Assembly: GCF_029531655.1 (NCBI RefSeq)
Contig: NZ_JANRMI010000004.1
Location: forward strand, 62,001-126,000
DNA from: Bdellovibrio svalbardensis
Lineage (GTDB): Bacteria; Bdellovibrionota; Bdellovibrionia; Bdellovibrionales; Bdellovibrionaceae
Length of the DNA stretch: 64,000 bases
Direction: 5' to 3'
The notes beneath the pieces are model-generated. The model saw nothing but the letters and a program-made list of their open reading frames with translations, was not told the origin of the DNA and searched no databases. This document shows, piece after piece, positions 43,426-52,572 of this stretch (its first letter is position 1; every line of letters starts with the position of its first letter). The translations under genes and the position numbers were made by a program.

Positions 43426-43830
43426 ATGTCCTTTAAAATCCTGGTCGTGGATGACGAGAAAGACTTACGAGATCTGATTTGCTATTTCTTGAAGCGTGAA
43501 AACTTCACTGTTGAAACTGCTGAAAATGGCAAAGACGCTTTCAATAAGATCAAAGAAGGCCGGCCTGATCTTGTTATCAGTGACATTCGCATGCCCGACT
43601 GGGACGGCTTTGAACTATTGAGCAATGTCTCTCGCCTGGAAAATCAATTCGTTCCCGTTTTATTTATCTCAGGGTACGTCGGTGGAGATGAGGCCGAACT
43701 CAAGAAAAATCCTCATTGCATGGGGTTTATCTCAAAACCAATTAGCAAAACAAAGCTCATCGAAATCGTAAAGGAAGCTCAAGCAAAGCAAACGATCTCC
43801 CCGCTAAACTGGCAGCCTGATCACGAATGA
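43426..43830 (+). CDS. CheY-like single-domain response regulator
   Basis: This is a 134-residue receiver domain without an output domain. The acidic pocket is D9 and D10 (LVVDDEKD), the phospho-acceptor is D53 (LVISDIRMPDWDG), and FISGY and FISKP (K104) complete the active site. Its 3' end overlaps the 3' end of the convergent histidine kinase gene by 27 bases, so the pair may be cognate though on opposite strands. It could relay a signal by protein contact. Confidence 0.9.
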   Translation: MSFKILVVDDEKDLRDLICYFLKRENFTVETAENGKDAFNKIKEGRPDLVISDIRMPDWDGFELLSNVSRLENQFVPVLFISGYVGGDEAELKKNPHCMGFISKPISKTKLIEIVKEAQAKQTISPLNWQPDHE

Positions 43831-45174
43831 TGTGTGCGGATGATGGGGGTCGATATACATCTGTCCCTTATGCGCCTCGATAAGACCACGCGAGATACTT
43901 AAACCTAATCCCGTGCCTTTTCCCACTTCCTTGGTGGTAAAAAAAGGTCGAAAAATTTCGGCCTGAATTTCATCAGGAATCCCAGGACCACTGTCGGTGA
44001 TACGGATTTCCACTTCCCCACTGATCATTCTGACCTCCATAGAGACCCACCGTTCGGGAAGCTCGCGAATGGCCTCAAAAGAATTATTCAGAAGATTCAG
44101 CAACACCTGCGAAATCTGCACGGGACGACAATGCAAAGAGATCTCTGGGAAGGGATTCGGCAACCGCAAATCGACGTTATTGAGTTTAAATTTCTCAATA
44201 CAAAGTGCCAAAGTGTTTTCCACAATGGTTTGGACTTTTGTTTCCTCTATAGGATCTTTGGCACCGTCACGAGCAAAAGATCGCAAGCCTCTGACGATGG
44301 TCGCGATTCGATTGGTCGTCTCCTGAACTTTTTTAACCGACGCCTGCAGCTCTTTAACATCCAAAGATGTGTCATTTAGAATATCCAATTGCTGTTCCGT
44401 CGACAATAAAATCACATTGAGCGGCGTATTGATCTCATGAGCGATCCCCCCTGCCATTTCTCCCAAAGAGGCCAACTTCGCGGCGTACTCGGCCCGCGAC
44501 TTTTGATTGAGGAGCTCTTCTTGTGTGCTCTCGAGTTTTTTAACCGCCATGGTTAAATTTGCCTTTTCAACGTTCAAGGCCTCTTCCGTTTCATAGCGGT
44601 AAGCCATATTAAGATAAAACTGTTTTGAATTTCCATAGATATACACGACGAAGATAAATATCAACAAAGTCCATATTCTATAGGGAAGCTCCCCAATGTG
44701 CTCTGAAAAAGCTAAAACAGTTCCGGGGACAATCCCAACCATGATTAAAAAATAGCTTTGAATACGCGGATTCAAAGCTATTGATGTCGTGGACGCAGAC
44801 ATGATCGCGCTGATCAGGAATGATGTGAAAAATATCTTTGCATCTGAATTTTGAGAGTCATAAAAACCTAAACTGAACAGCACCCCCAAAAATGTCGTGC
44901 TCACTATAATTGACAGCATATGGAGTCGCCCCCACTTCTCCAAACCAGATCGCCCCAATTTCACAATCTTGCGAGCAAAAACAAAGCGGGCACTGACTGC
45001 AATCAATGCAATCACCACTGAAAGCTGATGAACCCCGATCAGTTGTGGACTGGTGACTATCGGCCAAAAAATCAAAACTATATAGGCCAGGGCGAAGGCC
45101 ACTGACGCTTGAACGCTTCGCCGACACAGATCCAGGTTAAGACTGTCTAAAACTGTTTGAGTTCGTTTCCTCAT
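43804..45174 (-). CDS. Membrane sensor histidine kinase
   Basis: This is a 456-residue kinase with six hydrophobic helices in the first 190 residues and no obvious periplasmic sensor loop. A coiled coil (VEKANLTMAVKKLESTQEEL) follows, then HisKA with [17 protein letters not shown] (His about 246) and HATPase with NLLNNSFEAIRELPERW, ITDSGPGIP and [18 protein letters not shown]. The kinase core is close to that at 22087. It follows the FtsH-type gene directly with no gap (45175/45174). The overlapping response regulator on the other strand is a likely partner. Confidence 0.9.
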   Translation of the reverse strand: MRKRTQTVLDSLNLDLCRRSVQASVAFALAYIVLIFWPIVTSPQLIGVHQLSVVIALIAVSARFVFARKIVKLGRSGLEKWGRLHMLSIIVSTTFLGVLFSLGFYDSQNSDAKIFFTSFLISAIMSASTTSIALNPRIQSYFLIMVGIVPGTVLAFSEHIGELPYRIWTLLIFIFVVYIYGNSKQFYLNMAYRYETEEALNVEKANLTMAVKKLESTQEELLNQKSRAEYAAKLASLGEMAGGIAHEINTPLNVILLSTEQQLDILNDTSLDVKELQASVKKVQETTNRIATIVRGLRSFARDGAKDPIEETKVQTIVENTLALCIEKFKLNNVDLRLPNPFPEISLHCRPVQISQVLLNLLNNSFEAIRELPERWVSMEVRMISGEVEIRITDSGPGIPDEIQAEIFRPFFTTKEVGKGTGLGLSISRGLIEAHKGQMYIDPHHPHTSFVIRLPV

Positions 45175-47043
45175 TTATAAAACTCGATTCTCATCAGTCC
45201 GACTAATTCGCTCTGACGCTCCTTCTTCTACAACCAGATCTTTAATCAGTGTTTTAATATCTGCCTCTAACAAGGTCTCCTTCTCCAACAAAAGTTGCGC
45301 CCCTTTTTCTAAAATCCCCCGATTCGCCTCCAAAATTTTCCGGGTCTTTGTAGTTGCTTCCTCAATCACTCGTTTAATTTCAGAGTCAATCAACTTAGCA
45401 CTCTCCTCACTGCGATCCCGATGAGTCACATTTGGGAATGAACCTTCCAGAAAAGTCGCTCCTTGTTGTTCAAAGATGACATTACCGACACTTCGGCTCA
45501 TCCCGTATTTTGTAACCAAAGCTTCTGCGATATTTGTCACTTTCACCAAGTCATCAGCCGCTCCGGTCGAGATCTCATCAAAAATCAAACTTTCGGCGAC
45601 TCGTCCTCCCATCAACACGGCCATCTTGTTTTGCAACTCTTTTTGGGTCATCAAATAGCGATCTTCCAAAGGTCGTTGGATGGTATAACCCAAGGACCCA
45701 ATCCCTCGGGGAATGATGGAAACTTTTTGAACTTTATCCATATCCGGCAAGGCACAGGCAACCAAGGTGTGTCCCATTTCATGAAAGGCGACAATTCTGC
45801 GCTCCTTAGGGTTAAGAAGTTTATTTTTCTTTTCCAGACCGGCGACGATTCTTTCCATCGCCATCACAAAATCTTCTTCTTCAACCGCATTCGATTTTCT
45901 TCGGGTTGCTATCAAAGCCGCTTCATTGACGAGGTTCGCAAGATCCGCACCGGTAAAACCCGGCGTGAGACTTGCGATATGTTCCAAATTGACTGACTCG
46001 TGAATTTTAATTTTCTTTAAGTGCACTTTTAGAATGGCTTCACGTCCCGCTTTATCGGGTCGATCCACTAATACTTGACGATCAAAACGTCCCGATCGCA
46101 GCAAGGCCGGATCCAGGACTTCAGGGCGATTTGTCGCTCCTAACAGGACCACTCCAGACTTTGTATCAAACCCATCCAACTCGGCCAGCAGTTGATTCAA
46201 AGTTTGTTCTTTCTCATCATGGCCGCCAGACAGCATTCCTGGGGCACGCACTTTTCCCAGCGCATCCAACTCATCAATAAAGATGATACAAGGTGCTTGC
46301 TTACGGGCTTGTTCGAAAAGATCCCGAACGCGAGCCGCACCGACCCCGACAAACAATTCGACAAATTCCGATCCGCTAATCGAGAAAAACGGCACCTTCG
46401 CTTCCCCCGCCACGGCTTTTGCCAACATGGTTTTACCCGTTCCCGGAGGTCCAATCAGAAGAATCCCCTTGGGCATGCGCGCACCCAAACGTTCATAATC
46501 GAAGGGATTCTTTAGAAACTCCACAACCTCCCGCAGCTCTGCTTTCGCCTCATCGACACCTGCTACATCATCAAAGGTGGTTTTCACTTCTGTTTCGACA
46601 TAAAGTTTTGCCCGGCTTTTACCAACACTCATCAAACCACCAACGCCTCCTCCGCGCTCCATGATTCGCCGACTGACAAAGATCCAAAGCCCAATGAATA
46701 TCAACGCCGGCAATGTCCAGGAAAGGATATCCCGGAAGAATGAACTTTCTATTTCACGCGAATAAGTGACACCGCTGCCCTCCAATGATTTTGCCAACTC
46801 GGGCTCCACTCGGACCGTGATAAACTGATTCTTCTTACTGGGCCGCGCTGACTTAAAATCACCGCGAATATACTTTTCAGTCAGAACAAGATTATCGACC
46901 TCATGGGACTTCACGAGGGTTTCAAACTCACTGTAGGGAATGGACTCGACCCGGGATGCTTGCATCCAAATGTTCTGCAAAAGGAACACTAGAAGGAACG
47001 CGAAAAACATCAATAGAACATTATATCTTCCGTCCTTAAACAC
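45175..47043 (-). CDS. ftsH: FtsH-type ATP-dependent zinc metalloprotease
   Basis: This is a membrane-anchored AAA+ protease. Two N-terminal helices flank a periplasmic domain (residues about 10-115). The AAA domain has [20 protein letters not shown] (Walker A), the pore loop [31 protein letters not shown] (Walker B) and the SRH region, followed by the M41 protease with [10 protein letters not shown] prefer the GTG at 47043 (622 residues), which has AGGAGG eight bases upstream. A TTG at 47085 overlaps the upstream gene and adds only 14 residues. It is placed after a stress-type fusion gene rather than with rrmJ or folP, so it may be a second FtsH copy with a narrower role. Confidence 0.9.
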   Translation of the reverse strand: MFKDGRYNVLLMFFAFLLVFLLQNIWMQASRVESIPYSEFETLVKSHEVDNLVLTEKYIRGDFKSARPSKKNQFITVRVEPELAKSLEGSGVTYSREIESSFFRDILSWTLPALIFIGLWIFVSRRIMERGGGVGGLMSVGKSRAKLYVETEVKTTFDDVAGVDEAKAELREVVEFLKNPFDYERLGARMPKGILLIGPPGTGKTMLAKAVAGEAKVPFFSISGSEFVELFVGVGAARVRDLFEQARKQAPCIIFIDELDALGKVRAPGMLSGGHDEKEQTLNQLLAELDGFDTKSGVVLLGATNRPEVLDPALLRSGRFDRQVLVDRPDKAGREAILKVHLKKIKIHESVNLEHIASLTPGFTGADLANLVNEAALIATRRKSNAVEEEDFVMAMERIVAGLEKKNKLLNPKERRIVAFHEMGHTLVACALPDMDKVQKVSIIPRGIGSLGYTIQRPLEDRYLMTQKELQNKMAVLMGGRVAESLIFDEISTGAADDLVKVTNIAEALVTKYGMSRSVGNVIFEQQGATFLEGSFPNVTHRDRSEESAKLIDSEIKRVIEEATTKTRKILEANRGILEKGAQLLLEKETLLEADIKTLIKDLVVEEGASERISRTDENRVL

Positions 47044-47066
47044 AGTGCTGCCTCCTGAACTCAGGA

Positions 47067-49649
47067 TCAAATTCCTGCTGGCCAAGTTTCTGGGAAATCT
47101 CCCCAGTTTTTCAAAGTTGGAATTGCCCGCAATGCTGATGTTTTATCGATAAATACAAAGGAGTCATAACGTTGGGCGATCACTGTCGGAACATAGTTTC
47201 TGCCATGAGCTTCAAAGCGAGGATCATAAACGACGCCCACCGCTCTGTGCCCATACCGGCGTGTCCCCAGAACAGACTTACGCGCCTCTGAATCAAAATT
47301 CATGTAGAATCTGGGAGCTCGCAAGTCCTGTGAAACCTTGTGACAATAGTTTTCAAAAGAGCCCTCTTTGGCCGCCGGTAACTTCGTGACTGTTTCCGGA
47401 CCATCCCAAGCCGGGCTTGCCAGAACCTCCCCTTGATAAGTTCCAAATCCCACCAAGGACACTTGATCCAATCCAAACTTTTCCCGCGCCAAGCCGCCTA
47501 GGTTGACATAGCCTTCTTCCAGCATATCAGTGGCGTGATAGTCACCGATATGGCTGTTGTGCGCCCATACAATGCACTTACTGTCTTTTTTTCGATTCAG
47601 TAATATCTCGAGAGTTTCCATCATGTGACGATCCCGAACGTTCCAGGACTCAGCCCCCCCAAACAACATCGCTCGATAGTAGTCTTCAGCATTCTTCACA
47701 ATCCGGGCATTCTGTTGCGCATTAAACAGATCTCTATGGGCCGTATTGATTTTTTCCACTCGGAGCCGAAGCATTTTTTGCAGTGACTCCATCACCTCAC
47801 CCTTACAGCCCTCTTCAAACTCCATAAGAAACTTCGCGTAGGCTTTTTCATTCTTACGGAAGGGCTCAAAGCAAGAATAGTTGGATTTAATTTCTTTCGC
47901 CAAACCAGTGTCGACTTGTTTAGTGTAAGCCATCACATAATCCATGGATTCAAACAGTGAATAGACATCCAAGCCGTAAAAGCCCGCTTGATAGCTTTGC
48001 ATCCACTCAATCATCGTCGCAGCTTCATCGTTCGCCCACATCCAGGTGGGCCAACGCTCAAAGCGTCGCATGATGTCTTTAGCACTCTTTCCCTCGCCCG
48101 TTCGAATATAATCATGCAACTTTTGACAGTCAGGCCAATCTCCCTCCACGGCGATAAAATCAAAGCCGTGATCGCGGATCAGTCTTTCTGAGATCATGCG
48201 GCGAACTGTGTAGAATTCGGCACTGCCATGGGAGGCCTCGCCGAGCATCACGATTCGGGACTTCGCAATTTTTCTAATTAAATCTTCCCAGTCCCCATCC
48301 GCCTTGATGGGATGAGCCAAGTCTTCCATCACATGAACAACATTTTCCTGAGGTGCTTTACCGACAACTTGATGCGGATACAGCTCCAAGAACCAATCTG
48401 CCGCATACTCGACAACTTCTTCCAAGGCACCGGGCTCTTCAAACAAATGCGTGGCTCCGGGAACAATGACTGTTTTTACTGCCAGAAGTTCTCGGGCAGC
48501 TTTTTCATTGAGAGCAATCACCTGGTGATCTTCTCCACCCACAATCAAGAGTGTTGGCACTTTGACTTGCCTAAAATAACTAGCCGCTAAATCTGGACGC
48601 CCCCCGCGACTGACGACTGCAAAAACTTTGCGATGGGTTTTGGCGGCGGCCCCCAAGGCCGCGGCGGCCCCGGTACTGGCGCCAAAGAATCCCAGCGGCA
48701 AATCCATGTTTCCGATTTTGTGCAGTCCTGCTTCGGTGGCTTTAAGAGTTCTGGAAACCAAAAGATCCACGTCAAAAACATTTTTTCTATCCTTGTCCTC
48801 TTCTTGGGTCAGCAGATCAGCCAACAAAGTCCCAAATCCGATTTTGTTCAATTCCTTCGCAACAAAGCGATTGCGCGGACTAAGGCGACTACTGCCACTG
48901 CCGTGAGAGAAGACAATCAAACATTTCATATCTTTGACCGTGGCCAGGTCTGCTTTTAAGACCTTTTCCCCATCATGAAATTGAATTTCCAATTGCTCTG
49001 CTTCAAATGGTTTTGCCTGTTGCGGGTGCAGATAGGCCAAAACATCTTCATCCTCGACCTGAGTGAAGTCGTGATAAAAATTGCCAACGGCATGGAACGG
49101 CTCCGGAGTTTCCAAGCATATCACTTCGTCGGCGACGCGCAGAATTTCCTCCACAGAGGACTTTGGCGCCACGGGAGCCGCTACAATAATTTTCTTAGGT
49201 TTTCTGGTTTTTAAAAGTTCCACAGCCGCCTGCAGAGTCGCCCCCGTGGCAATGCCGTCATCCACCACAATCAGAGTGCGGCCCTTGACTTCCTTTATAG
49301 GTGAATCCCCTCTAAATTTCTTCATCTGATTGCGCACTTCAGAGGTCTTTTCAGCTAAAGTCGCTTCAATTTTTTTGGTATTCACATTAAGTCGGCGAAT
49401 TAACTTTTTATTCAGCCAAGGCTCACCACTTTCACTGACCGCTCCAATTGCAAGTTCGGGATTATTGGGAGCACCGATCTTCTTCACCATCAAAAGATCC
49501 ATGTCAGCACCAAGAATTTTTGCCACTGCCGCTGCGATAGGGACTCCACCTCGAGGTATTGCTAATATCAGTGGATTTTCTTCTTTATAAGAAAGTAATT
49601 TTCTTCCGAGTGCTTCCCCGGCTTCGTGGCGATCTTGAAATATAGCCAT
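47067..49649 (-). CDS. Three-domain fusion: phosphoribosyltransferase, hydrolase, erythromycin-esterase-like
   Basis: This is an 860-residue cytoplasmic fusion. Residues 1-215 form a type I phosphoribosyltransferase: ILAIPRGGVPIAAAVAKIL and the PRPP loop VVDDGIATGATLQAAVELL. Residues about 225-430 form a dienelactone-hydrolase-like alpha/beta hydrolase: CLIVFSHGSGSSRLSPRNRF, GFFGASTGAAAALGAAA (nucleophile elbow GASTG) and VPGATHLFEEPGAL (His). Residues about 445-855 form an erythromycin-esterase-family domain: VMLGEASHGSAEFY, FIAVEGDWPDC and VWAHNSHIGDYH. GAGG five bases before the ATG supports the start. Pairs of these domains are known in other bacteria. The joint substrate is unknown, and resistance to macrolides should not be assumed. 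Confidence 0.85.
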   Translation of the reverse strand: MAIFQDRHEAGEALGRKLLSYKEENPLILAIPRGGVPIAAAVAKILGADMDLLMVKKIGAPNNPELAIGAVSESGEPWLNKKLIRRLNVNTKKIEATLAEKTSEVRNQMKKFRGDSPIKEVKGRTLIVVDDGIATGATLQAAVELLKTRKPKKIIVAAPVAPKSSVEEILRVADEVICLETPEPFHAVGNFYHDFTQVEDEDVLAYLHPQQAKPFEAEQLEIQFHDGEKVLKADLATVKDMKCLIVFSHGSGSSRLSPRNRFVAKELNKIGFGTLLADLLTQEEDKDRKNVFDVDLLVSRTLKATEAGLHKIGNMDLPLGFFGASTGAAAALGAAAKTHRKVFAVVSRGGRPDLAASYFRQVKVPTLLIVGGEDHQVIALNEKAARELLAVKTVIVPGATHLFEEPGALEEVVEYAADWFLELYPHQVVGKAPQENVVHVMEDLAHPIKADGDWEDLIRKIAKSRIVMLGEASHGSAEFYTVRRMISERLIRDHGFDFIAVEGDWPDCQKLHDYIRTGEGKSAKDIMRRFERWPTWMWANDEAATMIEWMQSYQAGFYGLDVYSLFESMDYVMAYTKQVDTGLAKEIKSNYSCFEPFRKNEKAYAKFLMEFEEGCKGEVMESLQKMLRLRVEKINTAHRDLFNAQQNARIVKNAEDYYRAMLFGGAESWNVRDRHMMETLEILLNRKKDSKCIVWAHNSHIGDYHATDMLEEGYVNLGGLAREKFGLDQVSLVGFGTYQGEVLASPAWDGPETVTKLPAAKEGSFENYCHKVSQDLRAPRFYMNFDSEARKSVLGTRRYGHRAVGVVYDPRFEAHGRNYVPTVIAQRYDSFVFIDKTSALRAIPTLKNWGDFPETWPAGI

Positions 49650-49789
49650 ACAATCCTCGCATATTTCATCACCTTACGCTTTTTTTTCGAGAATGGAGGA
49701 GCCTGTGCTTTAAATCAAAAAACACCCTCTGCAACATTGAGAAGCTGCAGATTTATCTTAAAAATATGCTGTTTTTTTTTAAATGACCA

Positions 49790-50689
49790 TTAACAAGGAA
49801 TGAGTTCTTGCAGAACTTCCGCACTAGGCTCTTTTTCCCAAAGAGACAACACATAGCCACCACCGCCAGAGCCGGTAGGCTTCACGGCCACTGCGCCATT
49901 CTCGCGCAACCATTGGATATGTTTTGCAGGAGCCCCTTCATTCAAGTTCCACTGCTCAAAACATTGACCTGCCAAATTGATAGCTTCTTTAAGCAGTGAA
50001 AGACCTTCAGTCGCATTCGCGAAAAGAGCTTCTTGTGCTATATCGACCGCCTTATGCATTTGCTGATCGATGGCGGCACCCCGAGAAGGATCCGCAGCGA
50101 TCAAGGCCTTCACTTTATTGACGGCATCCACGGTCACACCTCTTTTACCCGTATATGAAATATACCAGCAAGGCTGCCACGTGGTTTGCAATGAAGTGCG
50201 GGCGCCATCTCTGACGAAACGCAAACCTTCCCCTGACAAAGCCACCGCAATATCAACACCGCTGCTTTCACCATGGAAAAGGTTTTCTAAAGAACGGGCA
50301 AATTCATAAAATTCAATCTCTTGAACATGGCCTAAATAACCCAGCCACCGAGTCAGCGCCACACAAAGAGCCGCCGAAGCTCCCATACCAGCCCCCACCG
50401 GTATCGAAGATTCAATGGAGATATACCCCTTCAAGTCCTGTCGCGAGATCTTTTTCATCTCGCAGGCCTTTTCTAGAACTCCCCACACCAGTAACTGCAA
50501 ATCGGGCCCATGATCGCCTTCAAGATGCAATTCAAGAGCCTGGGTCCCTTTAGTATAGTGCAATTCCAAAGCGCGAGAGCGAATGGGAAAAACCAGCGCC
50601 GGAACACCACGCAAGACCGCGTGTTCCCCCGCCAGAATCCATTTGCCATAGGCCCTACAAAAAAAATCACAAGAAAAATCAGTGGACAT
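49790..50689 (-). CDS. mvk: Mevalonate kinase (GHMP family)
   Basis: This is a 299-residue GHMP kinase, the last gene of the mevalonate run. AYGKWILAGEHAVLRGVPAL is motif 1, IPVGAGMGASAALCVALTRWL the ATP-binding motif 2, GESSGVDIAVALSGEGL carries the catalytic Asp, and KPTGSGGGGYVLSL is motif 3. It phosphorylates mevalonate to 5-phosphomevalonate. Its start overlaps the mvaD stop by 11 bases. Assignment as mevalonate kinase rather than another GHMP kinase rests on HGESSGVD and on its neighbours. Confidence 0.88.
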   Translation of the reverse strand: MSTDFSCDFFCRAYGKWILAGEHAVLRGVPALVFPIRSRALELHYTKGTQALELHLEGDHGPDLQLLVWGVLEKACEMKKISRQDLKGYISIESSIPVGAGMGASAALCVALTRWLGYLGHVQEIEFYEFARSLENLFHGESSGVDIAVALSGEGLRFVRDGARTSLQTTWQPCWYISYTGKRGVTVDAVNKVKALIAADPSRGAAIDQQMHKAVDIAQEALFANATEGLSLLKEAINLAGQCFEQWNLNEGAPAKHIQWLRENGAVAVKPTGSGGGGYVLSLWEKEPSAEVLQELIPC

Positions 50690-51659
50690 CGCTTTTCACA
50701 CCTTCAAAAGCCAATACCTTGAAAGACTTTGCGAAATGTTCGCGGTACTCAGCGAAAGATTTCTTCTGATCGTTTCTAAAGAGCATATGCACATTTGCAC
50801 CCGCATCCATGGTCACCAAGGGACCATCCTGCCAACGATTCCAGAACTTTTGGCAATCTTCCAAGACGGCCTTCGATCCATCGGTCATATAAGAAAATGC
50901 CGGCGTGCTGGTTTCAAACAAACGATGCATATCAATGAACTCGTCCCAAACAATTTGACGAGCCATATGCCAGTCATTGAAGCGCAAAGCATGCACCAGA
51001 TCCTTCAAGCGGATCTCTGCACGTTCTGGACGACCAACAAATTTTGGACTGGTGGTCACAAGCTTATGGGCTTCTGAACTGGAAACTTCTTTTTTAGAAT
51101 CTTCCACGACGACCACAATGTGATGCATATCTTTCATCTCAAGACCCATGGGTTCCGCGTATTCGTGCTGCCACAATACCCAGGGACTAAACAAAGACCG
51201 GCAAGAAGAGCCTGATCCTTGACGAGAAAGTTCTGAAAGAGTTTTTTTGTCGGTTCCCCAAGGTTGAGGATTCATGGCCTGAAACATTTCCGCTGCAGCC
51301 AAAGTCAATGCCGCGAAACTCGAAGCGGAACTCGCCAGACCGCAGTCTGATGGAAAATTGTTGGCTGATTCCACGAGGAAAGATTTCTGAATACCCCATT
51401 TGTCTTTAAGGGTCTGCAAGTGCTTCAAGAATCTTTGCTGACCTTTTTCAGACAGATTCAATGGCTCCAGGTCCTCACGCACCAAGGCCTTCCACTGATC
51501 CTGAGCCCCTTCGATGGCCGTCAAACGCACGAATGTTTTCAGGTTTTCCAAAGTATAAGACAAAGAACCATTGGTGGGTTTGTTCCCCGAACCTTCGATC
51601 TTCCCCATATATTTGATCAACGCAATATTCGAGGGTGCCGAAACTAAAACTGAATTCAT
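50679..51659 (-). CDS. mvaD: Diphosphomevalonate decarboxylase
   Basis: This is a 326-residue cytoplasmic enzyme that turns mevalonate diphosphate into isopentenyl diphosphate with ATP. The N-terminus SAPSNIALIKYMGKIEG and SLSYTLENLKT are typical of MvaD, FPSDCGLASSASSFAALTLA is the phosphate-binding loop, and RQGSGSSCRSLFSPWVLW is specific to the family. DAGANVHMLF lies near the end with the catalytic Asp region. ATGA overlap at 51656-51659 couples it to the phosphomevalonate-kinase-like gene. Confidence 0.93.
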   Translation of the reverse strand: MNSVLVSAPSNIALIKYMGKIEGSGNKPTNGSLSYTLENLKTFVRLTAIEGAQDQWKALVREDLEPLNLSEKGQQRFLKHLQTLKDKWGIQKSFLVESANNFPSDCGLASSASSFAALTLAAAEMFQAMNPQPWGTDKKTLSELSRQGSGSSCRSLFSPWVLWQHEYAEPMGLEMKDMHHIVVVVEDSKKEVSSSEAHKLVTTSPKFVGRPERAEIRLKDLVHALRFNDWHMARQIVWDEFIDMHRLFETSTPAFSYMTDGSKAVLEDCQKFWNRWQDGPLVTMDAGANVHMLFRNDQKKSFAEYREHFAKSFKVLAFEGVKSDVH

Positions 51660-52561
51660 AGGTTCTCCTTCACACTCACTTGTTCACCTGAAGAGATCTG
51701 GTGGTGAGAGGCCACAATAGAAAGGCCATTTTTCTGACAGTAATTTTTTAACTCTTGGGATTGCTCTTTGGCCACAACAGCAAACAAAACATCCACTCCT
51801 AAAGCCCCGCAGCCTTTGATCGCCTTGATCCCAGAATGTTTGCGGATATCCGCCAAAAGCTTCAACGTCGGCTCACAAGTAAAGCCCAGGGCTTGAAGAT
51901 TCATGGCATAAAGATTCACAGCTTCGACAAACATTTCACTTTGATGTGTTTCAAAAGAGCTTTTCGCGATTGCAAAGCTTTTCTCCAAACCTGAAGAATC
52001 AAAATCCCCCAGGGCACGCAAATGCTCATGAGTTGCCAGCTTGTTGCCTGTATGGATCAAATAGAACTCAAGATCTGCAAAAGGCCAGCTCGCGACAGAA
52101 ACCAAACCTTTCTTTTTCTCAAAGAAAGTCAAAGAGCCCTTCACTTGCCCAACCAGATCTGCCCCACTGGGAGGAAACCCCTGCCCATTCCATGCAACTT
52201 TATTGTAGGCCTCGAGCAAATGCCTGAGGTCCACAAGCTTATGCATGTCCTGGTGGTGAGCTTCTTTATAAAGCCACAAAGAATAAACACCCAGAAACTG
52301 AGCTGTGGAGGCACCAAAGCCACCCTTACCTTGATAAGGGTCTTTAAATTCCAAGTCAAATTGGCGGAAATAGTCTGGATAAGTAGAAATGAATTTTCCA
52401 GCAGGAGAGTCCGAATGAATCGTCCCCAATGAGCCTGATCCTTTGTGCGCAATCAATTCAAAATTCGGCTGCGTCAACGCAACGAGCGTTGGCCCTCCGT
52501 GAAGAGCCAAATACTCACCTAACAAAAAAGTCTTGCCGGGAATTGAAAAGACTAACGCCAA
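51656..52561 (-). CDS. GHMP kinase, probable phosphomevalonate kinase
   Basis: This is a 301-residue GHMP-type kinase: SIPGKTFLLGEYLALHGGPT is motif 1, QGKGGFGASTAQFLGVYSLW the phosphate loop (lacking the usual second Ser-Ser), SGADLVGQVKG the likely catalytic Asp, and IKGCGALGVDVLFAVV motif 3. The loop is unusual, so the substrate is inferred from position between HMG-CoA reductase and mvaD, the one step otherwise missing. It starts 11 bases after the reductase stop. Phosphomevalonate kinase is by far the likeliest role. Confidence 0.78.
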   Translation of the reverse strand: MALVFSIPGKTFLLGEYLALHGGPTLVALTQPNFELIAHKGSGSLGTIHSDSPAGKFISTYPDYFRQFDLEFKDPYQGKGGFGASTAQFLGVYSLWLYKEAHHQDMHKLVDLRHLLEAYNKVAWNGQGFPPSGADLVGQVKGSLTFFEKKKGLVSVASWPFADLEFYLIHTGNKLATHEHLRALGDFDSSGLEKSFAIAKSSFETHQSEMFVEAVNLYAMNLQALGFTCEPTLKLLADIRKHSGIKAIKGCGALGVDVLFAVVAKEQSQELKNYCQKNGLSIVASHHQISSGEQVSVKENL

Positions 52562-52572
52562 GGATGGACTCC

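Noticed and set aside
45463-45996. 177-codon open frame on the plus strand
   Set aside because: It is antisense to the FtsH protease domain and follows its codon pattern. It is a shadow frame.
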